DNA from: Isoetes taiwanensis
Taxonomy: Eukaryota; Streptophyta; Lycopodiopsida; Isoetales; Isoetaceae
Reading direction: 5' to 3'
Length of the DNA stretch: 64,000 nucleotides
Assembly: GCA_021234155.1 (NCBI GenBank)
Contig: JAJEKV010000098.1
Span: forward strand, 735,084-799,083
A program made the position numbers and the translations under genes. The stretch's first letter is position 1; every line of letters begins with the position of its first letter. Shown one piece after another: positions 34,646 to 46,359 of this stretch. The notes beneath the pieces are model-generated. The model was given only the letters and a program-made list of their open reading frames with translations, was not told where the DNA came from and did not search any database.

Positions 34646-35209
34646 GAGTTATCTTCATGAAAGCTAAGCTTCATCAAAGAGATCACAAAAGAGCCAAGCA
34701 GAGGTTGGTCTTTATTGATAAAAAGAGGACCTGAATTAGAAACTGAGAAAAAGCATGCAGCAACTACAAGAAACTTCAAAGAAGCAGCACGTTTGGCAGC
34801 TGAGGCAAAATCTTTATCAGCAGAGAAGGATAATCTTAACAAGGAAATTGAAAGCTATACATTGGAGTTTAACAATCTGGAAATAGAAATTGAATCAAAG
34901 AGGACCTTTATAACAGAACTAGAACGCCTGATAATTGTCAAAGACAAAGTTGCTGCAAAATCACGTTGCGAGAGACTAAGACTTGTCGCTGCAGCTGCTA
35001 GAGATGAGCGGCACTTGGCAATCGATCTGAAAGATTTTGAGGAAGCCGAAAACCTTGAAGCAGAAGCTATTGCTGCTGATTTAGAAGCAGATTCACTTCA
35101 AGTGTTACATGAGCTGCATGAACAACAATATGGGAAAGTGGGTTCAGATGAGGTGGTTTCTCAAACTGGCGAAGAAAGTTCTATTGAAGATTCAGGTAAA
35201 GCTATGTAA
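34646..35209 (+). CDS. Coiled-coil gene, exon 3
   Basis: Open from about 34715 to the TAA at 35209 after a frameshift near its start. It carries two UVR-like motifs and ends in an acidic Gln/Ser tail. The perfect donor TTCAG|GTAAAG at 35196 may mark the true exon end, in which case the last codons are intronic. Confidence 0.6.
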
Positions 35210-35779
35210 CTTCTGTATATTCTGATGCTGTATTGGCATCCCAATTTTTGATAATAAAGTCAGGGGCATGCTTCTTGTATGTATAGTACTTTGGCATTGA
35301 TAACAAGAACAATTTCATTGTGGGGTTCATGTGTGCATTTGCACAGTGAAACAACTGCACCATGCACAGCTTCATCTCCTCTCATATAGCCCATGCCACA
35401 AGCCAGCTTAACCAAGAGCTCCATCACCAGTTTGAAAGGAAACAGTCCTATCTAGAAGCTGTACTTGCATAAACACTCGCATTATCTATGCTGTTCCAAG
35501 GCGAAGAAATTAGTGTACAATGCAACCAACAAGAACCTAAGATCTTAAGATTTCTATACACTGTCAACTTCACCATTTTGAGGGCACAGCTTACCTTGTC
35601 TTTTTTAAGTGTGAATCAGAAAATACGATAAAACTCAATAAGAGGACAGGTGCATTGGCAGGTCGTCACTAGAATGTGATCCATGGAATTTTAAAGTTGC
35701 TATATTAAAAGGGTCTTCAAAATTCTTTGCAAGGGTGTATTTTTTGTTAGGGTGAAGAATCTTGTGTACAATTGCTATT
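35210..35779. other. Downstream region, no gene
   Basis: AATAAA occurs at about 35253, possibly a poly-A signal of the preceding gene. Nothing else recognised. Confidence 0.4.
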
Positions 35780-36253
35780 TTGAATGGAAAATTTTAAATA
35801 TACCCCACAAGTTTGCAAATATTCAAAAATACCCTCTAAAATAAAAAGATTCTTGTACATATGTTAGTATAGTTTTTGTAGCTCCTCCAAACGCAAAAGT
35901 TGCCGTCATGACCACTATAGATTAGAGTAAGATTTTTTCAATTAGATCAAATCCATCTTAAATTGGAGTTGAAATTCACAACTTATACTTCTTTGAGTTA
36001 TTTTTTTATAGTTATCCTAAATCACTGTAACTTAAAGAATTTCAACTCCGCTTTAATTGATTCTACTGTTATTAGATAGGTCTCTCTCTATCTATAAGCT
36101 AAAAATACCTATCTCTCATCTATAGGTTTCATGATGGCCACTTTTTTATTTGATCGATCACAAAAATATTATTGCCATTTGAGCCAAATACCCTGTTTCT
36201 AGGAATATTTTGTAATATTTGCGAACCTAAGGGATATATTATAGAAATTCACA
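35780..36253. mobile_element. Full-length foldback (hairpin) element
   Basis: The whole 470 bp folds on itself. Outer arms AAATATACCCC ... GTTTGCAAATATTCA pair with TTTGTAATATTTGCGAAC ... GGGATATATT. Middle arms AGTTGCCGTCATGA pair with TCATGATGGCCACT, and inner arms TTGGAGTTGAAATTC pair with GAATTTCAACTCCG. No coding. A transcript could form a long dsRNA stem. Confidence 0.75.
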
Positions 36254-37105
36254 AATCCAATGGACGTGTATAGATTGGAATTGCAGAAAAGGATGTAGGT
36301 TTGGTTAGGTTGGCGTGCTAAAAAAACACATAAATCTTGGAGAAATAACATTGGCTAAGATTTGCCTAGGTTTTTATGAGAGAAATTCAAGTTCAAAGAA
36401 ATTGCCAACATAACTAATCTTGTATACCTATGATTGTCTGACCTTCTAAGTTACGCATATGCAAATTTGGTCTTAAAGGCAATCTTCTATGTGATCAATA
36501 TTCAATGGTATATACCAATCATCCTAAACAATGATAGCCATCTTCCAGGATAACTACCTGCCAAAGGTAGTCAAGATTAATTTTAACGTCAAGTATAATG
36601 TGAGGAAGCTGCGCAAAAAGAATTGATGGGTCTTCCCCTATTTCCACTACCTTTTCTTTTTCTTTTTTCTTTTTTTTTTTGAAGGTATGAGATGTTTTTT
36701 TCATTAATTAAAAAGAACCATATAAAATTGTTTGAAAGCCTTCATAAGATAGGCTTAACAAACCAAAAGAAGATAAATTTATATTATTTCCAAAGCTATT
36801 TTATGACAAAATCAATATCCAAACTTTATACAAAAATAATATAAATTTCCTGTAGCAGAGTTAATATTAAAAAATTTTCGTATCAAGGATCTGTAGCCTT
36901 TGATTTCCAGTACCACCAGAATGAACTTTAGAGAGACGCTGATCTATGAGGATGAAGAAGCAATCTAGCCAGGACAATGTATAACTAGAGGACCTGTCCT
37001 ATGACTAGGATTGCCACCTAAGCATAGCCACATGGCACTTGCCATGTCATTAATCCTTGTTCTATATGATCATATGTCTATATCGTAATATCTAGAAACC
37101 TTTTT
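36254..37105. other. No gene; possible short retroposon tail
   Basis: A pyrimidine tract at 36651-36680 followed by GAAGGTATGAGATG resembles the start of the LINE tail at 37106 (poly-T, then GAAGGACGACAA), so a second short minus-strand tail may lie here. No gene seen. Confidence 0.35.
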
Positions 37106-38322
37106 GTTTTTTTTTTTTTGAAGGACGACAATCTATTTCAAGGAAAATCAAGATACATACACGGGACCTGTGACATGGGACTCAAAACCAAGAGGACGAA
37201 ATAGTCCACTAGGCAAAACCACCATACACAACATATAATCATATTCCTTGTGCCACGTTGAGGCGTTTGATGGCCTCATCACAATTAACATGACCTGTGG
37301 CATCGAGATGATCATCAACAGACATCAAATTATCATGCCACTGAATAGTACAAGGTAGAATAGGATCATGAGATGATATAACAGACTTCTTCCTCGCTGC
37401 TTTCTTCCAATTGACCTGTTGCCAAGACTCTTTAGCGCACTAAAGATTGGGACCATCAGCCATAACAATCTCAGAAGCATGAGAAGCAAAAGCAACAACG
37501 TGGAGAGTAGTAGGAACTATAGCTGCAGCTGATGGTGCTAAGGACGACACCATCGGAACTGTATGTAGAGTATCTTCCATAGCCGAGGAATGCAAAGCAA
37601 CCGGAAAAGGTTGATCATGAATAGATGTAGAAATAACTCTTGGTAGCTTGAACACGAGAAGAATGTTGAGCGGATGCGAGATGCCACGATTACCTCGATG
37701 AAAGCTAGCAAAGCCTCCTTGTCGGGGAAACAAGCGGGCTAGTGCGGACCATTTAGAAGCCTAGTGGAAAATCCTCTAAGGCAAACCAACAAGGCATCTT
37801 GTGATACACCGGACTTACTTGGCAAGAATCGGAGAATAAACGATATAGAATCCAATCTGGTGGCTTTGTGGTAGCAAAAGCAGCATACACAAACCTAACC
37901 ATCTTGTATCCACGAGATCCATCTTTTGGCTCCATTTTGATGCGTGAGTAAGTTTTAGGTCGTATGCGGGGAAAACCACGAAGTTAAACAACATCGAGGC
38001 CCTCAAAGCGTTAGTCGCGGCATTTGGAGCTTACGCAAAAGGTGCTTCGACCAAAAAACGGATAAACAAAGGAAGAAACGGATAAGCGAGCGGATAAATG
38101 GGAAAATAGGCCAAAAAGCGGATAAGCGAGAAGAAGCCGGATACGAACTTTTACGATGCGATCTTGGCTTGTCAAGATTCTATACATCTCAAAGCAAACC
38201 CACCTCTCCTTTTTGCGGTAGCCTGCGCCAAATGGCGACAATGTGGATACGCCCGATGCGAGAACAAAAGATTGAGGCAACTGTATTTTCTCGCTCCCAA
38301 CATGGGATTGATTGCAGGGCAA
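37106..38322 (-). pseudogene. LINE remnant: 3' tail plus decayed coding
   Basis: The T-run at 37109-37121 and the next 120 bp match the LINE 3' end at 1304-1430 in order: GACTCAAAACC, A(A/T)A-GTCCACTAG, CAC-CATACA-AACAT. Upstream on the minus strand, broken frames at 37440-37733, 37753-37935 and 38011-38322 have hydrophobic-aromatic segments (MVRFVYAAFATT, WILYRLF) reminiscent of a LINE ORF1, but I cannot confirm a domain. No RT motif is present, so this copy lost ORF2 or is a short derivative. Confidence 0.45.
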
Positions 38323-39499
38323 GAAATAGGAAGATCAATCCATTTCTTGCAGAGCAAGAAAGGGGGTCCTCAAACCAATGAGGTGCAAATGAAAATGAGA
38401 AGTGCAAATGAAAGTGAGAAGTTGCACATACGTGTCAACACCAGGATGCTTCAAACAAATTTAACTTCAAATAAATAGTGTCAAACAGAAAAGGAGTATA
38501 TATACAAGAAATTTATCGCGGCGGCCAAGGCTGCTGCGAACATTTCTCTTTCCTACCAACTCACTTATTGTTTAGAATTTTGTCTGGCAGTAGTAGTTAT
38601 AGAAGATCTAATTGTGTGCATTACGTTATAGTTTAGATGAGAGACGGATCTAAATGCTTTCTGTGTGTGCAATTAGAATGTTATTCGACTTAGTTTTCCA
38701 ATTTAAATGCTTTGTATGCTCAATTACAATGGTATTTGACTTACTTTGCAAAGTCTTAGTTCAAAGGAATCAATCTAGGTAGGCCAAATGCCTGAATTCA
38801 TGGAAACGAATCCACAGAAGATAATTATGCATAGGCTACTGCTCCTTGTTTGAAAGATTCCAAAGGGTGTGATCATGACATCAACATATGCCAATGAGCT
38901 CGAGAGTACCAAGTGGGAGGCAACATAGTTTACAGTTGGCCTTCCCATGGCTTTCACCATAACGATACGTTAACCATATCTTCACAGGTAAGAATATTAA
39001 AATGGTGGAGACAATGTTAAGTTTCCCATGGCTTTCACCATAACGATGCTGAGTGCATTAATCACATGAAATGAAAAAAAAAGACAAAAAACATGGCAAA
39101 AAAAAAGTGAACATAGGAAGCAATAAGGTAGATATAAAAAAAAGTCAAATAGGTAACAATAAGGTAGATATAAAAAAAAGTCGAATATGGCATATCGGAT
39201 GGAATATATGGTGGCTATTATCAACCAAAATAGGGCAAAGAAAAAAAATCAACGGCAGAGGCAGAGTATGGTGGCAAACTGGCGACAGCTATGGCGGCAA
39301 AAGGGCAGCCGATCTTCCTTTCTTTTCTCCTTCTCCACTTATTTTCTTATCTGTTTCATCCTCTCCTTTTGCAAAAACCCTTCCCAGCGTCTTCATACCT
39401 AAAGCTTTGATCTGCAGTTGTGACACAAAGCAGAAAGCAGAGAGCTTGGCAAATCTTTAAGGGAAGATAATCTTTTGCTTTTGTTTCTTTTCCTTTTTT
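38323..39499. other. No gene; short direct repeats
   Basis: GCGGCGGCCAAGGC at about 38519 is shared with 28698. TTCCCATGGCTTTCACCATA occurs at 38941 and 39028. AAGGTAGATATAAAAAAAAG occurs at about 39126 and 39163. No convincing gene. Confidence 0.45.
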
Positions 39500-40381
39500 T
39501 TTAAGGGCAAGGCAGCCCGAAACGGACTAGAGGCGTAAATCGGAAGGATCGGATCATTACGGCGGAAAGAGGCCGGATCGGTTCAGGGGAGATTAGATCC
39601 GGGGAGGCGGCCAGTTTCGTTGGGCATTCGGACGATGAAGAGTAGAAGCGATTCAAGCGAGGCGGAGGAGGGATTCAACAAGTCGACCATTATTAGGAAG
39701 AGTACTTTGTCGGCTTTCGGGGAAGCCGTGATGCCTGCCATAGTTACGCCCTTGCCATTCCGCCTGCCATAGTTACGCAAACAACCTAGCTTCTTGAAAC
39801 ATGATTTTGAAATAACTTAAACTTTGAGGATGCCGCGTAGTTTAATCTACTATTGAAGACCAAAATCGGAAAAAACTGCGAAATAAAAGATGAATCGTTT
39901 AGAAGCCTCTTGCCATAAGCAATCGAAGCGACGGGTTGAGAGTAGGGACGGACTTTGTAGTAAAAAGTAGAGGCATTTGTAGAAAGCGTGGACTCTTAAA
40001 TATGCATGCATTCAAGAAAGGACATATAAGCGGTAGCCCGAGGGATGTGGCGTAATTTGTCTCGGCGGGTCAGAGAATTCCGAGAAAAACAGAGAATGAT
40101 CCGCCAATCTTGCAATGTGGCAAGAAGAGCTCGAGCATGCTACATACACATTAGTAGCATCCTATTGGACATATGGCCTTTACACAAAAAAGCGGCCGGA
40201 ATGATCCCCGGAATGATCCGCAATGCATAATGTGGCAAGAAGAGCTCGAGCATGCTACACATACACATTAGTAGCATCCTATTGGGCATGCTACACATAC
40301 ACATTAGTAGCATCCTATCGGACATATGACGCACACATAACACATTATTTATTGAACTAAACTAAACTAAACTAGGGTGCT
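39500..40381. repeat. Minisatellite-like region
   Basis: CACATTAGTAGCATCCTAT occurs three times (about 40147, 40265 and 40302), the first two inside a 118-bp repeat that also includes TGGCAAGAAGAGCTCGAGC. A short (AACTA)n run follows at about 40354-40374. The GC-rich stretch 39500-39780 has no recognised gene. Confidence 0.65.
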
Positions 40382-41537
40382 AACACGAGACCAAACACCC
40401 AATGAATCTAATATGTTGATTAACTTTACCTCTTTCACATTGTCCAACCAAAATTTCAAGATACCCATCTACTAGATTGGTAGAGTGCCAATTGATTTGT
40501 AGTGTGATTAACTTGACCTTTTTCACACTGTCCAACAAGGTGTCTTGAGGGAACTGGAAATGGAATCATGGGTGATCTCAATGGAATCTAAGGAAATAAC
40601 TTGGAGAATCAAAAGGAATACAAGAAAACACAACTTCACATCATTCCTCTTTCAAATGGGTGTCTTTCACACCATCTCCCCTACCACAACTTGCCATTGT
40701 GCTAAAATGTCTTGTAAGTTGTAAAGATATATTCTTTACATCCAGAAAGTTCTCAATAGTAACGTGAGCATCATGAGGCACATGGTGCTATATTGCATCA
40801 AGATTCTAAGACATAATCTTTTAAGTATTTATCATATATTTTCAAGATCTGCACTGCCGCAAGTATTATGTCTTTTTAAGTATTTAACATAGGTTTTCAA
40901 CATCTACAATGCCACAAGTACTTGCATTTCTATGTTAAGATTATTTTCAGCTGTCGCGAATAATCATCATTTTTGTTGGTACACATGTTCGTTATCATGA
41001 CATATAATATAAAAGTTGAATAGTTGTATATACCCTTACATACCTTAAAGTGGTTTAGTCAATTGAGTCATTATGAGCACGACTGTATATTGATGGCTTT
41101 AATTTGAAGTTCTACAATAAGAATTTCGTAATTGATTTAAATATATACAATTGGTTGATTTCTCGTGAAAACTATTGTTTATAAGAGGTCCCATAAATGC
41201 ATCGTTGACAATATAATATTGAAGCCAATAGTAGAGTTGACCTTAAAGTCTATACACTACTAAATTTTAAAAAATCAAAGAGTACATGGAAAACATATAA
41301 TTTAAGACAGAAATGTGCATTGATTTTAGCAAAGTCATCCTTAAAAGGGGGGCTTCATCATAAGTAAAGCTCGGTATACATGCAAAGGCGGAGCTTATTG
41401 TAAGAAGAGCCTTTGGTAATAGTGAGTATCAACAGCTGCGAACGTCACATTATGTACTTACTCTTTTGTAAGATGATATAATCAGCCTTATACAAGTTTG
41501 TAGAATCAGCTTTGTATAAATAGAACAAAGTTGAAGC
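40382..41537. other. No gene; diverged duplications; LTP upstream region
   Basis: GATTAACTT(T/G)ACCT-TTTCACA-TGTCCAAC occurs at about 40421 and 40507. A unit with TTTTAAGTATTTA-CATA occurs at about 40818 and 40873. A TATA-like GTATAAAT at 41514 lies only 17 bp before the LTP start codon, closer than the usual 30 bp to a transcription start, so it may not be the promoter used. Confidence 0.4.
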
Positions 41538-42004
41538 ATGGAGTCTATTGTGGCGTACATCTTCATTATAGCATCATGGTGTCTGATGAAGCAAGCTTTG
41601 GCTCAATCTACTTCTACATGCTCGGCCATTACTCTACTTCCTTGCTTGAGTTATCTTCAGGGCACAGATTCTAGTCCCTCCTCTTCATGTTGTCAAGCCA
41701 TATCCACGATGTACTCTTCTAATCCCCTTTGTCTTTGTACTCTCCTCAACACCTATTCAAGTGGTAGTGGAAGTCTAAATATCAATGCTACAAGAAGCCT
41801 TCAGATTGCTTCAACTTGCAAGCTCAATAATGTAGATCCTTCTCAGTGCAATGGTATGTTTTTCTTTTCAATTTTAGACTAGAAGTTCAAGGTTGTATTT
41901 GTATATGATACTAGAATTCATGATCATATATATTTATTCATTCTAACATTAGGTTTATTATCTTCCCAGCTCCATCTCAGGAGTCCGTCGGTGCACATTT
42001 TTAA
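41538..42004 (+). CDS. Non-specific lipid-transfer protein (LTP_2 / 2S-like), two exons
   Basis: Exon 1 is 41538-41853 and exon 2 probably 41970-42004 (donor AATG|GTATGT, acceptor TTCCCAG), giving about 116 residues. Residues 1-23 form a signal peptide ending ALAQ. The mature part has the eight-cysteine pattern C, C, CC, CxC, C, C (TC, PC, SSCCQ, LCLC, STC, SQC), complete within exon 1, so the fold should form: four helices held by four disulfides around a lipid-binding cavity, secreted to the cell wall. After the last Cys the spliced product ends APSQESVGAHF. Family members with a GPI anchor continue into a Ser/Pro-rich linker. Such a linker is visible downstream but out of frame, so this may be a truncated LTPG. 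Without splicing the frame would read on to 41882. Confidence 0.7.
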
Positions 42005-42700
42005 CCCATATAAAGGCATTCTTATTGCCCCATTTAAAGTTTGACTAATGTGGACATAGATTTCCTTATTTATTTTGCTTTAGAAAACTTTAAACCACTA
42101 ACGTTAGCATATTAACCTTTTCACCGGGTTCTATGGCTCCTTCACCATCTTCTATTGGGGGTTCCATCATCTCCGCCTTCTAGTATTGCACATCCACCTC
42201 CACCGCCATCTTCCATTACGGCTTCATCACCATCACCTTCAATTATTGTGGATCCATCACCATCTTCATCCCCAACACGGTGCTAATTTTACTTCCTTTT
42301 TTTTATTATCCTTTTTTTCTACATTTTAGATTATTGCAACACTTCTAAATAATTATCTCTTTTAATTTTGTGATGGAGCAGGGCTATAGTCCAACGCCTT
42401 TAGAAGTCGATAATACATCAACAAGTCAGAGCAGGGTCCAACTTCAAGTTCAAGTTCAAGTCCTAGTCCTAGTCTAGTCCTAGTCAATTGCCTCAACCCC
42501 TACTTATAAAACATCCCTATTTCTAGTCCAAATAGTCTGCAGAGGCTATAAGCCCCATTTACGCTCCTCGTCTGGGGATCGGCTCCATAAGCATTTGCTT
42601 GTTGGGGTATATTAGTTGGACCATTGTAGCTATTAATCTTTATTTCTTAATCTAATATTTTTTGGAGCGGCATCTTTAATAATCTTTTTATGCCCTAGAT
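42005..42700 (+). pseudogene. Ser/Pro-rich linker and hydrophobic tail relics of an LTPG
   Basis: Plus-strand stretches encode APSPSSI and, after a one-base shift, PSSPPSSIAHPPPPPSS (about 42135-42290). A possible donor (ACACG|GTGC) follows, then SSSSSSPSPS-type codons at about 42430-42480 and a hydrophobic end (ISICLLGYISW, about 42590-42640). This is the order expected for the linker and GPI signal of an LTPG. The frame is not continuous with the 41538 exon. Confidence 0.45.
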
Positions 42701-42948
42701 ATTTATGTAATATGCCATGCTTTCTATGAATGCAACTAAGACCAATTTTGGTGTGATTGATGATGCAAACTTATTAGGGTCATCCAATGATGAAAAGTTA
42801 GTTGGTTGGTCCACTCAACCGAGTTTTATATATTCATGGATATAATATACGAGGGTTTATGAGGAGGCTATTTTTTGGACCATTTTCCTGTGTGTGTTTA
42901 GGGGTTAGGGAAAATTTTATAGAATACAAGTATTTAGCGCTGGCGAAG

Positions 42949-43126
42949 CCAGCGCCCTATGTAGATTCAAATTTGTGCACAATGAAGAACTTTATTTTTT
43001 TCAATTATATATGATGTTTATGGCTTTATTCTTGTGGCCAGCGCCCTGTGTACATTCAAATTTGTGCACAATGAAGAACTTTATTTTTTTCAATTATATA
43101 TGATGTTTATGGCTTTATTCTTGTGG
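42949..43126. repeat. 89-bp tandem duplication
   Basis: Two adjacent copies beginning CCAGCGCCCT(A/G)TGTA at 42949 and 43038, both ending TTTATTCTTGTGG, nearly identical, so the duplication is recent. Confidence 0.9.
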
Positions 43127-43519
43127 TTCCTTTGTTGTTTAAATCAAGCTAGAGAGATTGCTTTTAGACATAGATTGGGCGATTGATTTATTTTGAAATC
43201 GGAATGGACCATTTGAGAAGCAAATCTGTTAAGGGACCATTGGTTGTTTTGGGTTGGTTTGCTTTGTCAAAATACTAATTGGAAACTCATCACAACTATC
43301 ACATAATCACATACATCCTATTTGTAAATTCATTCCAAATTAGTCTGGACATAGTTATGTCTTAAAGGAAATTATTCACATTTCACAATTCCAACATAAA
43401 AAATTTCATCATTGGGCAATATGAATATGGTCATAGGTGCTTCCTTTTGATGGAAAGGTTGAATTCAAAATGCCAACATAGATGCTAAGGCAAACAATAG
43501 CATGCATAGTTTGCTGTAG

Positions 43520-44090
43520 GTATGTCAAAAATGGCAAAATGTACTTGCTGCCCTAGTTTGACAGCAGAACATGTAAAGGACATAACTTCAAAAAGAAAGC
43601 TCTGTTTTTTATCCATGGGCATTTATTGGAAAGCTTAATGAGCGTCTTATAAAAGCACTTAGGTGCATATTTCTGAAATTCATAGTCTAAATGGATCAAA
43701 TACAGCAAAACATATCAGTCACAACACAACTGCATGAAATAAAACTATTTTTTTCCAATTTCAGCCATAACTTGCAAAGCAAAGCTTTGTTTTATTAGCA
43801 AGGATATCTGTTGGAAAGCTTGCAATATGGCCTAAAAAAAATGCTAGGCATAGAATTTTCAAAATTTTATTGGAGATATGTCAAAATGGCAAAATCCATA
43901 GGCTGTTCTAGTTTGACAACAGCAGAGCAGGTAAATGGCATAATATAAAAAAGAAAGCTCTGTTTTTTATCCATGATCATTTATTGGAAAGCTTGATGAG
44001 CGTCCTACAAAAGCACTTAGGTGCATATTTCTCAAATTCATAGTTTCAATAGGTCAAATAAGCCAAAAGATATCTGCTACCAGAAAGAAA
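43520..44090. repeat. Degenerate tandem repeat of about 179 bp, three units
   Basis: CATAACTT(C/G)-AAA-AAAGCT-TGTTTTTTAT recurs at 43581, 43766 and 43939 (steps 185 and 173 bp). Each is followed by ATTTATTGGAAAGCTT or its variant. Units 1 and 3 are most similar. A repeat of nucleosome length is typical of satellite DNA, but three units may equally be remnants of a larger element. Confidence 0.6.
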
Positions 44091-44183
44091 GCATTACCTG
44101 GAGTCCACGCTAGTTCTAAAACCCAACTTAGTGCTGCTGCCATGATTTGGCAGCATAGAAGAGCAAATGGCATTTCACATTAG

Positions 44184-45681
44184 TGGCTAACAACTTGTTG
44201 AAACATGTGCATGAACCAAGTCAACTCAAGAGCTCGAGCTGAAGAACCAAGCAAGGACTTTCATTTGAAGCATCATAAGAAAGGATTTAAGGTGAAAAAG
44301 TCAAAGTCACACAAGAAGGAAGGCAAGGTCATGTTAAAGAAGCTCCATGGCAATATCAAGATGAGAAGACCCCTTGAGAAGTAAGATGTTCACCCAAATT
44401 CTAATTCTTGGACATGATTAACACTTTGAGCACCCTTTGCCTCCATTTGCCTCACCTCATTCATCTCTACCTCTATACAAACCCCAAAATGGCTCAAACT
44501 CTTTTCCTAGTCAAAAAACTTCCCACACCATCCATGATATACTCTCCATTCACTTGAGACACGAAATTCTGTACAAGAATTGACCTACCAATGGTCAAGA
44601 TGACACATTCTCTCTCTACGACAAGGGTAGAGAGAAGGAAACCATTTTTTCGACATCAAGTTGCTCGTGCAAAAGATAAGCCCAAACATGGTCAAAACAA
44701 TTGGCCAAATTTGCATTTGATGGATTTACATTACAAAAGATGCCATGTCATCATCCACCTCACCAAAGTTGGCCACCTTGGCACACACCATATTCCTTTT
44801 TTTTCATCTCACAAAGTTTTTTGACTAGGGGAAAAGTTTTTGCCAACTCACCACATGCCAAGTCACCCCATACCATGTCATCCTTGGATTGCCTACACAT
44901 ACCCTATGCTTGCCACATGTCCAATCTTCAAGACCATCCCATTCCCAAAAAATAAACAAAATCCTTTTTTCCAAGAAGAGTCTTCCATAGGGTAGGGCAT
45001 CAAAAGATTCCATGTGGCACAAAAGATTCCCAAATAGGCAGGTGGTGTGGCCCTATATTTTGGATTCTAGGGAAGAGTGCCCTATGGTTAGAAGATGCCA
45101 ACAAATGATTTTCTATGTATTCCCCTTGCCTAAGTCTTATTACACCCAATCCCCATGTGCCCACGTTACTTTGGTATTATTTTTTTGAAGAAGGCACGTG
45201 GGATATTTTTTGCGTTGCAAAACTCTCGACCCTAAAAAGGTCAGGGCCAAGATCCGACTTTTCTGTGGATCCAGGCGACAATCATGAGCTGAGCATCCCT
45301 TTTGTACTCTTGTGCCTCAAGAAACATCGTAACATGCATAAAACCAAAACCAAACAAACCTAGATGCCAAGAATAGGCCGGAAATGTGAAAATAAAAGGA
45401 GGAAACTTTTTTGAAACAAGGGCCGGCTTCTGTGCGAAAGATTCGACTTCTGTGACTGCATTTGGAGCGGATTTGCGGAGCATGAGCTAAGAATGACCTG
45501 CCTTGCATGAAATACCTATTTATTTGATGCAAATTACTTGAATGTGTACCTTCATTTGATTATTTCCGATCCTGTGCCCAAGACTCTGAGCTTGGGAATT
45601 CATGTTCTTATTCTGTGTGATGATTCAATGAAAGAAAATCCGAACTTGGTAAGCATTATTCTCATTTGATAACCTAAAGCA
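44184..45681 (+). repeat. gypsy-2 5' LTR
   Basis: About 1498 bp, starts TGGCTAACAACTTG (probably once TGTGGCTAAC) and ends AAAGCA just before the primer site. Frames inside it are chance frames shared with the 3' LTR. Confidence 0.8.
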
Positions 45682-45693
45682 TAGTATTAGAGC
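45682..45693 (+). promoter_or_regulatory. gypsy-2 primer binding site (two transitions)
   Basis: TAGTATTAGAGC differs from the initiator-Met tRNA match TGGTATCAGAGC by G-to-A and C-to-T, changes typical of methylated-cytosine decay. It directly follows the CA end of the LTR. Confidence 0.6.
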
Positions 45694-46359
45694 AAATTAA
45701 TGATCTCAATTCAATTAACGAGTCTAGGTGTAGATGTTTGCTTCACAAGCCAAATATTAGCAAAAGAAATCAATCAAGTACTGTGTTTCCTACAAAAATT
45801 TTCCATTCATTCACCATAGAGCTAAAGTTGCTACTTTTTATCCAAAATCTTCATAAAGAAAAAAGGGGGGATCAGATTTCAAAAAAGGACTCTATGCACC
45901 TATTCTGCAGAGTCGTCAGAAACCATTCCAATTGACAAAACTTGAAAAGATATTTTGTTCATACATTTGCAAAAAGGAGTTCTTGGGTTGGGCTATTGAC
46001 CAAAAATTGACCCGGTCAGTTTGATCAATTGCACATAGTTGCCCTAAGAATTTTCTAGCAGACTTTCATAGGCAGCTCAAGTACCCTACCTAGTCTCCAA
46101 CAAGATTGATCTAATAGAAGAAAGCTCAAGGAACCACACATGGGAAGTATTTTGCTGTGACAGTCTTTTTGCTGTTCAGGGAAACTAATCTATTATAGTT
46201 GTTTGAGCAATTCTTTTGCAGTATTCTCTCATAGAGTGGTTGCCTATAGCAACCTGGAGGTTCTACACCATTGAGGTTGAAGGTTTGCCAAGAATACCTT
46301 CAACATTTTGGAGGCTCTCTCACCATGGTGTTTTTTAATCTCCCTACATATTTGAAGGG

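Larger units (their letters stand above)
31240..35209 (+). pseudogene. Coiled-coil protein with UVR-like motifs, frameshifted (gene or pseudogene)
   Basis: A host-like gene with three visible exons: 31240 (or Met at 31267) to 32623, 33707-34393 and 34646 to about 35195, with good splice sites (CAG|GTATAA, TATTAG|GAAG, GAG|GTTTGG, GACAG|GAG, TTCAG|GTAAAG). The N-terminus has MESLFEGMD, then an acidic Ser-rich region, a Lys-rich patch (VRKKKKGLRIG) and long Glu/Lys/Ala coiled coil. Several stretches resemble the UVR motif (for example ERDDFETAIKLSDQI, TTRNFKEAARLAAEA and DLKDFEEAENLEAEA). One frameshift lies at about 32050 and several in exon 2 (33780-34120). The last donor suggests further exons, not found here. 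The retained introns argue against a processed copy. Function unknown; a large soluble coiled-coil protein is all that can be said. Confidence 0.6.

Noticed and set aside
44591-45532. Several frames of 65-84 codons in the gypsy-2 5' LTR
   Set aside because: The same frames appear in the 3' LTR at 52872-53814; they are LTR sequence without protein motifs.
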